Positions 32,304 through 44,500 of a DNA stretch of 64,000 nucleotides are shown in pieces. Numbering within the stretch: position 1 is the first letter of the stretch; every line of letters starts with the position of its first letter. The position numbers and the translations under genes were made by a program. Origin of the DNA: Branchiostoma floridae (taxonomy: Eukaryota; Chordata; Leptocardii; Amphioxiformes; Branchiostomatidae); NCBI RefSeq assembly GCF_000003815.2, contig NC_049986.1, positions 18,503,918-18,567,917 on the forward strand. The letters run 5' to 3'. Under the pieces are notes generated by a model that was given only the letters and a program-made list of their open reading frames with translations, was not told where the DNA came from and did no database searches.

Positions 32304-35300
32304 ATGGCCTCCTGGATACCTGTCTAGGAATCTGTCAATCATCTGCTGTTGCCCTGGCAACAGACTGCTGTAGTAGGCCGTGATTCGCTGCAGCATCCAG
32401 ATGGGGTAGGTGTAGATGCCGCGCTGACTGGCGATATCACCCAGGCGGAAGTCGTGGAAACCAATCACTCGTGGGAGAACGTCGACTTTCGGATTGTCCT
32501 GTTTATAAAGAAGATGCATATAGGAGATGATACAATGTACTTTAAGTGAGTAATTTTCACTTGAAATAACTTTCCTTACTTCACTCAGGTGGAAATGAGT
32601 CTGTTAGGATGCCCTTCAGGTAAGACATTGAAACTACTAAAAAGAGGCCCGTCTTTGCGGAGAGACACACCTCAAACGTGTTAAAGAACCCACCACACTT
32701 AAGGAAAAGAGTATGAGTCCTTCCCAGCAGGAGCAGATCAAATAAATCTGTCCAGATATGCTAATCTCCAAGCAGATCCTACAATAGCATAAGATAGCAT
32801 CAAAAGCTGCCATAGAAGTGTAGCCAATATAAATGCACATTCTTATGCCAGCTACACTCTTTTGCCATGCAGCTTTTGATACTATCTTATGCCACTGTAG
32901 GATCTGCTTGGAGATTACAGATAAATTATGCAGCTTGTACTCTTCAGTACAAAATCTGCTGTGTTACACCATGAGGCAGTTTATTGCATATACAATACAA
33001 GGAAAACCAGGTACCTTCATGTACTGAGTGACTTTCTTGACCGTGTCCAGCAGGACAGGCACCTGCTCAGTGAACATCCGGCGGAGGAGCGGCTCCAGGG
33101 TCGCTGGGATCTCATCTCCTGGCAAGAAGCCCTGTTTACATTTAGACATTAGGCATTTAGAAATGGAGGACCTCACGCCCCCTTTTGACAGAACGCACAG
33201 AAACTGCCCTACAAAAACATTCCCCAAGCCAACAAAATACGAAACACCATAAAAAATGTTAGCACACTAAAATGATATGAGTTGAATAAATAGGAGTTGA
33301 TACATGTATAACAAAATAATGTTTTTAAAAAATTTCAATTTTTTTCCGGGGGTTCATCTTTTGTTAACTCTGAGGTGTACATATGGATGAAACACTGGAC
33401 GTGTGTAACCTTTCTAGGACTTTTCTGTCACCTATAACCCCAAACTTCCTGTTAGCATCCCTGAAGTGCCTAGTATTTGATTCCAAATACTGGAAGTTTG
33501 CAGACAAGACCAGGACAAGCACACAAACACAAAGTGATCACTACAAAACATCTGTTTCATGGAGGTGTGATGAAAAATTATCCCTTCAGAATTTAAGATG
33601 CAGAGTGGTAGTACCTGTTTATCAGGAGGTACAGACTTCTTCACAGCTTTTCCGTCCACCACATCATGGGAGGGACTCAACACTGCGCCGTTCATTCTCT
33701 CCACATAGCTGGCCACCAGAGGGGCCTGGCACTTCATCAGGTAACCTGGCAGGTATTAACAGAAGAGAATTACAGTTAAGGACATGGACAATATTTTTGT
33801 TTGTAGTGACAAGTGTCAAATAGGTCAGCAAGTTTTCTTGCTGTTTCTTAGTTTCTGTTTCCGTCACCTTCAACGTTTTCGAGGTGCCTCTTCAAACACA
33901 GGACCCCCAGTTTATGCCCCTTCCAAAAAAGGGGTGCAGGCCCAAACGAGATGCCCAACCCAGGGTTGAACTGGGGTCCCCCAGTTACAAACAAATAGAA
34001 ACCAGGAGACATTTCCCAACTTGATATCATAACCAACATTAATTCTAACCATGACCATGACTGGGCACCTGGAGCAAGGTCCCTATCTGTAGAGGTTTGC
34101 TGTGATCTGAACACTACTCACCTGGGACAGGGTCCCTGTACAGGTTTGTCATAACCAAGTCTGTCTCCAGCTTAAGATTTGTTCTGTCCCACTCATTGTT
34201 TGGGAGCTCATCTTGTTAATTTGCTATGTTAAATCTACATTTTAGGCAGATTTAACATAAAAGGAAAATACGTTTTCATCAATTTTGTGTCACGAAGTTC
34301 AGATTTATTGACCAACTGAATGAAATCTTTTTCCGTCCCAACAAGCAAATTTCCATCTATAGAGGGAAGGACAGGTCCTGGAGACAGGCATTGTCACAAC
34401 ACTACTCCCCTGTACAGGTGTGAAAGCACTCCTCATCTGGGAAAGGGTCCCTCTACAGGTGTGTCACAACACTAGTCACCTGGGAGAGTAGTGTTGTGAC
34501 ACACCTGTAGAGGGACCCTTTCCCAGATGAGGAGTGCTTTCACACCTGTACAGGGGAGTAGTGTTGTGACAATGCTTGTCTCGAGGACCTGTCTTTCCCT
34601 CTAGAGATAAAAATTATCTTGTTGCGACAAAAAAATATTTCTTTCGGGTGGAAAATATATCTGATCTTCGAGACACAAAATGGAAGAGAACGTATTTTCC
34701 TTTTATGCCAGCTCCGCCTAATGTGTAGATTTAACATACTAAACTAAGGGGCCGGGCTCCACAACGATGTGTGGAACAAAAAAATTCTTAGGGCGGAAAA
34801 TAATTTGTATTAAAAAAACAGGCACACGCCCCCGGTAGGGGGTTGGTAAAAACCCAACCACCCTAACCATCAATTCTTTTCCCCTTTGCCCATAACACCG
34901 GTTAAAAAAAATTTTTTAAAGGGCTCATTTCAAGGAACACCAAAAAATGTTTTAGGATGTGGGTTCTTCCAACTGCGAGACCCAGTTGTTTCCGGGCGGT
35001 AATTTAACAGGTGGAGAAGCCAAACAAGAATTGCTTCTTCCCAGTGGGTAAGGCGGGGCCCCAGGATCAAGGCCAATGTAAGCAGAGGACATCTTTGATC
35101 TGGACATTATTAACCTGATACTGTGTCTCCACACACACATGTCAGCACCCGGAGCGTGATCTCCCTATGTATAGATTTGTGCTGATCTGTGCTCTCGTCC
35201 CTCTGGAGACAGTGTCTCTATACATATGTGACATTACACGTCTGTGTCCACAGAAAGAGATATTCTCTGTCCCTCATATTGTGTGAGAGAATATAGTGTT

Positions 35301-37538
35301 AATGAGCTATTGAATGTACACTTTTTGCGGAGTTATCACAAAAGGAGAATATGTGTTGTTAACTACTGTGTCTGGAGATTGTCATTTTTATAGCACTCGT
35401 GTGAGATATTTTTGTGAGAGCCCACATCATTTTTTAAATGTACAGAGAAAAGGAGATCTTCTAGACACGCATATTGGCAGAACTGTTCTCTCCTACACGT
35501 GTGTGAACCCTGTCCCTATGTGGGACAGGGTCCATGTACAGGTGTGACAACACTACTCGCCTGTACAGGTGTGTCAATATTTCTCACCTGGGACAGGGTC
35601 CCTGTACAGATGTGCGTACAGAGGCCCACAGAAAGCGAAGTCTGCCACACACGGTCGGTACCCCAGCAGGTAGGGGTAACTGTTCAGGTGCTGCTGGAAA
35701 TCCTGGAGAAACTCCTGGTACGTCCGCTCAATCTCTGCTGTGGTGTCCTTGTTCACTCCCATGTATTGGATGGAGTTCTGGAAATAGCATATTATAAGTT
35801 TCATATGTTCAGAGAAGAAATATTGTAATAGTACGTATTGAAAAAACTTAAGAGGTCTTCCATCAAATTCATATTCATATTTGATGTACAAGATCTGTTT
35901 GTAAATAAAGATTCTTTCCTTTCTTCCTGTCCAAAAGTTAATTCAATTTGTTATAGATCGCTGCGAAACCCGGGATAATATAATTGGTGTAAACGTTTTC
36001 AAAGTATGATTTATAGTAACTAATCATCTTTGTTAGTTTACAATGGAAATGGACTAAAATCACCTTAAAGAACCTGTAACCCTTGAAGTCGTCCATGTTT
36101 TCCATCTGCTCGAGTGGCGGGAAATGTTCCTTGATAATTCTGCCAGACTGGAGGTCTATATACTTTTTGTTCTCAGCTTTGTTCCACCTGTAATGGGGAC
36201 ATGATCGTGATTACCGGTATTCAATCTGGGGTCAGCATTATGGAATGAACAACTTCATCTGTTTTGTTGGTAACATAGATATTTGATATTTCACTCGTAT
36301 TAAACTTCAAATCTATACAGCACTTCAGAATGATTAGGATCGTTAGTCTAGAACCTGGAGGTAAGTCCTCATGTTGATGTGCCCTTAGGAAAGATAACGG
36401 AGTTCTGAGCTTCAACCAAAGACATATCCCCCATATAGTATTACTAAATATAATGTAAATGGAGGTCCCATGTTTGAGGAGGCTACACATCAAAGAACAA
36501 ATCATAGTACTTATCAAATAGAGTATGGGTCCTTCCCTGTATACAAATAAATCAAGCATCTGGATATTCAGCTTGAATGCACTCTTCTGTACAAACCTAG
36601 TGTATTATGCCATGAGGCAGATAAACAACTCATGGCATGCAATACAAAGTGTAACAAGCAATTTGTCACAAGAAAAGTTGCCCATGCCCTCCCATGCCCA
36701 CCTGTAGTGCATGGCAGGGATCATCAGCCACTCGTCTGCAAACAGTTCCAGCAGCAGGGACACCAGGTTCTGTCTGGGGGTGGGAGGTACCACCGAGGGG
36801 TGGGGGTGCTCCTGCTCCAGGTACTCGATGATGGAGGTGGTGTCCTGGACCACTCTGTCCCCGGGGGTGATGATGACGGGAATCACGCTCCACCCCACCC
36901 TGGGGATCATGATCTCCTGTCGTACCTGCAAATTGACAGTTACACAGCATTGGTATCAGAGTTGTTCTCTTCTTCTTCTTCTTTCATATTGTTGACCTAT
37001 ATGATGAGGAAGATCAGTTCTATTATATAACATATTACTTTACATCAGTTGATTTTGCTTGTAGATATCTTGGCAATACATGTTTTCATGCCAAGCTTTC
37101 ATGTTATAGCCAGCCTTATGGGTGTAATTTTTAGGCATTCCGCTAGATGGCGCAGCTGCATGGGTGACTTTTTTCATGGGGCATGAATGGGAGGGATCTT
37201 GGTAGCCTGACGTGATAGACAGGCCCAGGTTAAGACAGACAGGGTGCCCAGGCCTGGTTCACAGCCCATGGTTTTCTGTAAACCCAATCAAGCCAATATT
37301 ACTTCTGATTTTTATTCTTATTAATCAAAATAGTACGATGTGTGAGGAAAAGCAATTAGGTTCTAATTAAAATTATTAAACCTCTTGGCATAAAACTATG
37401 AAATTTTTTAGTTACCTGGACAGATGGTATGACCGTCTCATACGGGATGTTCTTGTACTGTAGGTAGGGTCGGATCTTTCCAGAAAACAAAGATGCCTCT
37501 TGAGCAATGAACTGGTAAACTTTCTTGTCAGTCGCCAT
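32214..37538 (-). CDS. glutathione S-transferase-fold protein
   Basis: Seven exons, all in phase, 397 residues: 37416-37538, 36702-36925, 36064-36187, 35588-35777, 33615-33745, 33015-33131, 32214-32498. The start MATDKKVYQF was chosen as the first Met of an exon opening a thioredoxin-like fold. Residues 1-100 fit a GST N-terminal domain: SGKIRPYLQYKNIPYE, then WSVIPVIITPGDRVVQDTTS with the conserved Pro after VI and an acidic/Thr-Ser glutathione-loop pattern, then IIEYLEQEHP. The rest is helical, with ADFAFCGPLYAHLYRDP resembling the GST C-terminal core motif (the ADF/SxAD segment). It is longer than cytosolic GSTs (about 210), so it belongs to an extended GST-like class. Catalytic class and substrate are not assignable. 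It is divergent from ZNHIT6, with about 1 kb between start codons. Confidence 0.87.
32640..33005. mobile_element. SINE-related copy interrupted by a MITE
   Basis: 32640-32763 (CGTGTTAAAGAACCCAC, AAAAGAGTATGAGTCC) and 32925-33000 (TACTCTTCAGTACAAA, CATGAGGCAGTTTA) together match one continuous element at 51250-51430. The insertion between them is MITE copy 4, a clear nested order. Confidence 0.75.
32764..32915. mobile_element. hairpin MITE, TA-flanked (copy 4)
   Basis: ATCTCCAAGCAGATCCTAC at left and its complement GATCTGCTTGGAGAT at right with TA on both sides. The arms are nearly perfect. It has inserted into an older SINE-like copy. Confidence 0.9.
34110..35615. repeat. scattered copies of GST exon 4 end and donor
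   Basis: The exon end at 35588 reads, on the plus strand, CTCACCTGGGACAGGGTCCC. Variants recur at 34119, 34380-34480, 34489-34570 and 35515-35570, in both orientations, with the following GTACAGGTGTG. Together they form a low-copy minisatellite in the adjoining intron. Confidence 0.75.
34230..34735. repeat. large inverted repeat (palindrome)
   Basis: Arms of about 245 bp face each other across a 14 bp spacer (34475-34488). The inner 87 bp of each arm are perfectly complementary; outward the arms become progressively different, yet remain recognisable to TAGATTTAACATA at both ends. It is embedded in the GST intron between exons 5 and 4. Confidence 0.9.
36500..36625. mobile_element. SINE 3' fragment
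   Basis: GAGTATGGGTCCTTCCCTG, CACTCTTCTGTACAAA and GCCATGAGGCAGATAAAC match the tail of the elements at 32640 and 51040. Intronic. Confidence 0.6.
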
Positions 37539-38584
37539 CTTGGTGAACTGGAATATCAAATAAAAAACAAAAAATCATTCCAATTAAAGACTCGACCACG
37601 TAGTCCTGGAGCAAAGAAATTGACCAAGAGGGCCAACAACCTAATAATAGTACATCTCACTGCTTCTCAAGGACAAAAGTTATATGTAACACCCAAAAAA
37701 TCATAGCATCCAGAACACGACATATCAAAAGCGGAAGTTCTACTCAGTACCTAGGAAAGTCCCTAGGGGCCCATGTTAAACCACACAAAATGCTTAGATC
37801 ATAGAATCATTTTAGAAAATTTCATAGGATAAGAATAATTTATGCAATTGTGCCAGTAGAAAGGAGTGGCGGAATCTTCAATGGGCAATTAAGGTTGACT
37901 TTATAACAGTCATCGTTATTTATTCCAGGGAGGGAGGGAGAAGGGGTCAATGACCGCTAGGGCAGCTTGAGACTGAGATGTGGGGAGAGAGATAAACTTT
38001 CTTATTATATTATCTTATGAACAAGTCTTCACACGAAGCTGCCCAGGATAGTGTCATCATAAGCTTCAGCTCAGGTATTATAAAACCAAGGAGGTTTTTC
38101 AACCTCCTTGATAAAACTTACTTTTATCAGGTCTTCAGTCCAAAGAAAGGAGGTTGGAAGCCATCCAAGGTTTGTGACTTGAGTCTTTAGGGAACCATTT
38201 GGCCTCTCCAGTAGCCACAATGTTTGATGCAAGCTGGAGCCCCTAGCTAGTAACTGAACTTTATCGAAGTCTGAACTTTGCCGCCCGGTCAATGACCGCA
38301 ATCAGTTCGTAAAACATCCGCTAGGCAGCGCTGCAAGACCTATACCATTAATGTTGGAGGGGATGAAAATAACAATGCGCATTGATTAATAATTTAACAT
38401 TATATTGTTCGTAATCTATAAATTGATACAAAATATTTTCTGAAATTGCTTTAAAGTGGTAATTAATGTGAAAATGGCCCTCAAAATTATACTTTTTTTA
38501 GCCAAATTAAACGTCACCTACTGTCAAATGTATTATTCCACTAACCTTTGACCCACCAGAGGAAGCGTGAATGCACGTGGAAAG
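37539..38584. promoter_or_regulatory. shared upstream region of GST-like gene and ZNHIT6
   Basis: The two start codons face away from each other across 1,046 bp with no other gene between. This arrangement suggests a bidirectional promoter (inference). No TATA box or specific factor site was identified. A 230 bp open frame at 38071-38301 has no support. Confidence 0.4.
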
Positions 38585-41500
38585 ATGACTTCCGTATCAA
38601 ACAGGTAAAACATATCACTATAGGTAGTTTTCAGCACCTAAGAAACGTCATACCGTAATTCACCAATTGTTAAACGTTTGTACTGGTAACTTAACGAAGA
38701 AGATCAACTCTACTCTCTCTCTAAACTGAATTGAAGAGCGGCCCAAAACTGGAGTCAACATTCCTTGGAGAAACTTAGCTGGGGCATCGACGCAAGAAGA
38801 AAATCGTAATATTTTGGCAAGAAGAAAATCGTAATGTTTTGGCGTTATTTTCTTCTTGCGTCGTTGCCCCAGCTAGCCGAAACTCTGCTCTCTATATAGA
38901 TCTACTCCACTCTGCTCTTCTCTGCTCCTCTCAACTCTGCTCCATTTTCAAAATCTCAAATTAGCCCTTCCTCAGAAAAATGTTGCTACTCCAGAAGTCT
39001 GCAAAGGATTGGTTATTAAACGTTAAGTCTTTACAATGATCACATGGTGTTCCCATTTTTCACCCGCAGGAAGTGTGAGAGCTGTGATGAGGCCACGCCC
39101 AAGTACAGGTGTCCCAGGTGTGAACGTCTCAGCTGCAGGTGAGAAACTTACTTGCTCAAACCAAGAAGCTAAGATACAGTTACTTCAGTAACTGATTTCA
39201 GGGTTCTAGTCAGGATTTCATTTTAGCGTAAGTTGTCAGGTGGCAAAGCTGCAATATCTTAAAATTCGAATTTGAGTCGCTTGACATGTAACATGCATTG
39301 GCATAATACCGGTAGTAAGACTTATACCGGTAGATTAAAAATACTGGAACTTAAAGAGATCTACGCATGCAACAATAGTTATTTCTGAGCTGTGCACACT
39401 TCAGACATCTAGGTGTCCAATACACCATTTACAAAGCATCGATAACAATGCATTCGAAGACAACAAGGCCAAAAGTTTTCAGTATCTTTTTCGGGGTAGG
39501 CAGCTCGTCGTGGGACGAACACACTGTCACATTCATTGCCAAATTTATAGATCATAATTACACATGCTCACGGCACAAGACGAACATGATTCAACAACAA
39601 TCTTGAATTTCTGTTGGTGACCTACAACTCATGTAAAAGTGTGAAGAACCGTTGCATAATAGCCCGGATCTACGACTGAATGGGCAAAATTGAACGTACG
39701 CAGCCATTTTCCCGCCATTTTTATATCTACGCTAGCAGTGAAGTGTTACGTCATAGCAGTTGTGACGGACAGAAGTTAAATGAAAATTCTTGACAGTATA
39801 CGTCCGTTTTCTCATGACATTTTGTATGCTCATGCAGGTTTATGTTTTATGCATTTACTGACAGAAAAGGAAGGAACATCAGAGGATGTATAAATGTACA
39901 TAGCGGCAGTTAATTGTGCCGTGTTTCTTCCTACCGGTATTTTGTACCCCCTCCCAACCACGCGCCCGTTCGCCGTGTAATTCCGCGGCGTGTTACAATT
40001 ACAATATTACGCTTTTAGCAGGACAAGAGTGGCAGAAAAGTTACACAGAAGAAGTGGCAAGGGTAACCTATAACAGCAACATGTAACTGGAGAAAATGAT
40101 GCGTTGACAATTTGTCAATTCAGTATGGCTAGAGAAATCGTCGTAAACGTACCGGTATTATGATAATAGATGTTATCATGAACTCTTCCAGTTTGCCCTG
40201 TGTGAAGAGACACAAGGCTGACCATGACTGTGACGGGGTGAGAGACAAGACAGCGTACGTGCCTGTCAAGGAGATCACAGAGAGACACCTTCTCAGTGGT
40301 GAGTGACATCGTCACACAAAAAAAATTGGCTTTGGTACATCCAAGTGCTCTGTCTCTCTTAGATCAAAATGTGTGAAACAGATAACAATTAGTCCGTCTG
40401 TCTGTTTCAGATTACAGATTTCTGGAGGAGGTGGACAGAAAAGTGGACAATGCCAACAGGGATGTACATGCACACAAAAGGACTAACAACAAATATGTAA
40501 GTCTACAGAAAGTATTTTATTTAAAAAAAGCAATAATTTCTAGTGATTTAGGTGGAGCAGATTGATTTTATTGATTGATTGATTGATTGATTGATTATCC
40601 GTATTTCAGATGAACCTTTTGAGAAGCAAGGCCCGTCTGTCCGGGGTCACCCTGAAACTGCTGCCTGGAGGTTTCACTAGGCGGAGGCAGAACACAACAC
40701 AGTTCAACAGGAAGTAAGTATGGGGTAAAATCCTTCATTCTACGTTTTATCTTTTTTCGGTAGAGTGCGTAGTCACCTGGTTAGTGACCCTGCCTCTGGT
40801 GCAATAGTTTGGAATACATATCCTGGCTGTTGTCGCTTANNNNNNNNNNNNNNNNNNNNNNNNNNNNNNNNNNNNNNNNNNNNNNNNNNNNNNNNNNNNN
40901 NNNNNNNNNNNNNNNNNNNNNNNNNNNNNNNNNNNNNNNTTTTTGCAACAAATAATCACAAACGACGTGAAAATAGACTAAATTCATTCATTTAGATGGT
41001 TTTTGATGAAAAAATACCAGGTAGTTACACATTTTATGGGACAATTAGCTTGTTATTCTTGATCTGGCCATACGGTCCGCCATCTTGGATTTTGGGCTGA
41101 TGACGTCATCAAATTAGCATAATTTATGCATATATAATTATGAAAGATATGCTTAATAATATAAGATTTTATTTATGTAACAAAATACCAGTAATATAGC
41201 AAATAAATGTGAAAAATACATTGTTAGAACCAAAAATAGTGATTTTTGGCAAAACTGCCTGTCAACAAACGGTTGCCATGGCAACACGAAAAAATGGAAA
41301 ATTTTTCAAACTTCGGAAAAATGTTGCCAACAATATTTTAGGAAAACTCACCAAATTCGGTGGCTCTAGCGTAAGCCGTTCTGGCGTTATAGGACATCGA
41401 AGTTGGCTCAAAAGCCCCCCCCCCCCCCGGTCTGAATAGGGTTAAAAAATGCAATGCTAGCAAATTTACAAGTATATGTATTGCACAATTTGTAAGAACT

Positions 41501-44500
41501 TGACCTTAGAGAAATATAGGTCGCATGTTCGAACCCAGGGAAGTCGACGATCGGAAGTTCGAGCCCAGCATGTTGGGAATTATTTTTCCTTCCTTTTTTT
41601 TTCACACTTTTATTAATATTAATACAACGCCTTAAATTTGTTTTGCAACCAGGACATCTAAACCCGGCATTGGGATTTTTTTGTCATCAGCGAGGGCCTG
41701 ATGTCGGTCGCAAGAGGCAGAAATTTATTTGTATTGAATATGACGGAAAATTGTTGACAGAAATTGTATTTCCCAATATCCTTTGGACAAATTCCTCACG
41801 TTGGCACCTTTCTTCCCGCCAAAATGATGAATACTCATGGTACAACTTGATGAAATCTCTTTGGTACAATGTATTTATGTCTATCCTTTCACAGCTTTTC
41901 TTTCGTTGTGAACGAGCGAGAAGATATGTCTCCAGTCTCCAGAAAACCGTGTTGTTGGCCCTGTTGAAAGGAGCTGTCATGCTCGTGGAGCAGCAGTTTA
42001 TTAGCATATCTTTCCTGACCGGATTTCGCGGGTCATTTGCATGCGGGGCTGCCCTCTAGGGAGAATAAAAGCCACCCAAATACAACAACAAAGTTACAAT
42101 CTTGCATCATCCTGAAAATGTATAATAATCGATATTTATCTACCACCCACTGAATTTTAGTCCTTACTTTCTTATCTCAGTTCCGCTTCTTTGTATTTCG
42201 CAGATCTTCAAAGAATAATTTAGCCACACAAAAACAACAGCCTGAAACAGCGCTGTAAAAATTTGATATTGTCAAATTCTCGGTAAAATAAAACACGTTT
42301 CATATGCTTCTAACGCCCGCAGTACCGATTCCTTATATTCTCATTGATTTTATTTAAGTTTGCTTCATACTCCGTTCCTTTTCACTCCTTTTCGCACTTT
42401 CGGTAGCGAAAGTGCGAAAAGGAACGAAAAGGAACGAAAAGGAAAGTACCGAAAGTGCGAAAAGGAACGAAAAGGAACGAAAAGGAACGAAAAGGAACGA
42501 AAAGGAGCTGAGCGGTCCATTACGGAGCAGAACGGGCTTGGGAGTACCTTTTAGCATCTTTATGCTATCTTCCGGGCCTTATGGTGGAAGGGCTGCTATT
42601 TTAAGTGCTACATGTTTGTGGTCTTGAACATTTGAAACAAGTTTAAACATCTTTTGACTCATAATGAATGTGTTGCGGGTTCCAAAAGATGAACTGGAGA
42701 GTGGAGTGGAGTTTCCCCCAAGCAGAAGTCTCTTACTCGGACAAGTGGTAAAGGTTGACTTGTAGTCTTTATCTAAAGAAATCAAGAATGATGCTTTATT
42801 CCAGTGGATATTTTAGGAAGTGAAAATTTCATACTACTATACAGTATATGATAAAATACCAACTGGTCCTGCCTGCATCAAAAAAGTATTCATTCTGTAT
42901 TCTGTTCAAGTGCCTGACAACATCTGACAAAAGTTGGGTCGCAAAAAGAATTTTATGGATGATAAGAAAACTTGCCTTATTTTGTGGTCTTTGATGTTGC
43001 TTTTCATAGATAACAAAATGGGAGTTTCCTTAGATTTAAATCATTAGGGAATACATTTGATACATTACTAATTGTACAATACAATATAGAGAGCGAAGAA
43101 TGCCAATACAATAGAGAAACAGTTTGGTATGTACATAAGGCTTAACATACCCCTCCTGTACATACAGGGTGCCAGAAGACATGCTGTTGAAGACAGCTCT
43201 TCAGAAATATGTGGATCCAGAGAAGGCTGATCCAATTATAAGACACAGGTATTTTTTAAAGTGTGTTATGTAGTTTTCTAGGCTCTTTTTACTTTGTGAT
43301 GTGTGTACCTGTGGCCCAAAGGCAGGGTGTTCAGCCCACAACCCAGAGGTCCTGGGTTTGTATCCTGTTATCCCACCGATGCTGTGGCCTTAACGTGCGA
43401 AAGGCACTTTACATGATTATACATGTACATATTAGATACATATTAGATAGTTATTGTGTATATGTTGTATATAGTTAGTAAATACTTTGGGCCTGCATGT
43501 TTTTTCAGACTGAAAGCCTACTGTAGCAGAGAGCTGTCTCACATCCATCTGCTGATGAAGGTAGAGGAGAGGAGAGCCAACTCTGTCAGGTATGAATGCC
43601 AGATGCCAACTCTTGATGTAATATACAGTTAAGGGCTAAATCCAGTTTTGTCAAATGTTGGCTAATGGTGGCCCATTCTTTGGATGGTGGCCATTGATGG
43701 CAGATGTTCCAAACGGGATTTGTGTTTTGAACAGTTTTAGTACTATAAATGCAGAAATTTTAGCGATGGCTTTCTGTTTTCATGTTGACCTCTTCACCAC
43801 AAACTTAGAATTATTGCAAAAATGCCAAATGTTATTTTCTTCTGGAAGCCTAACATTTTTTCAACCACGAAATTAAAATCACACTCCTATATGTGAATGT
43901 CCTCACAACTTGCACAGCGGTATCTTAAGAGCCTTGGAATACCATAGCACCAAGACTGGGAAAACTGTTTTCTTTTCTCAGTCTTCTTCAGGTTTTTGAA
44001 TCTCTGTGACCTAAAGATTGTCTGGTTTCCCATCAGGTATGAGGAGCTGCATGCAGACATGACTCTGAAGGAAAACCTGAGAGGCAAAGTTGTGGTGGAG
44101 TTTCCTACCATCCTGGTGGTGCTGACAGAGCAGATGCACAAGTACAAGCTGGTCACAGGTAGGAAGGTCTTGGAAATTTCTATATCTTTCATAGTTATAG
44201 TCACACATGTTTGTTTATAATTATTGTGTTTGTAAAACAAAATATTTCAAATTCTCTCTAACCCCAGTGCAGACCCTATAATGAATACATTACCTTTACG
44301 TGGGGACACTTCTTTTATTGTGCACATTTTCGGAATAAATAAGGGCAATAAGCACACCAAGAAGGCCTATGTTCATAAGATATCAAGGAGCACATAACAC
44401 AAAAGTTTTTCTTTTCACCCTAAATGACTTTTTAAGGCCTTGTCAGGCCCATTCTAATCAAAGGGCATAACTTACTTGGGGAGATACATGTAAGTACTAC

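Noticed and set aside
36632-37030. Plus-strand and alternative minus frames over the GST exon
   Set aside because: Shadows of exon 36702-36925, whose own frame has the GST motif and fits both splice phases.
41643-42059. 138-codon plus-strand frame in a ZNHIT6 intron
   Set aside because: No domain, no splice context, and no resemblance to the missing ZNHIT6 exon.
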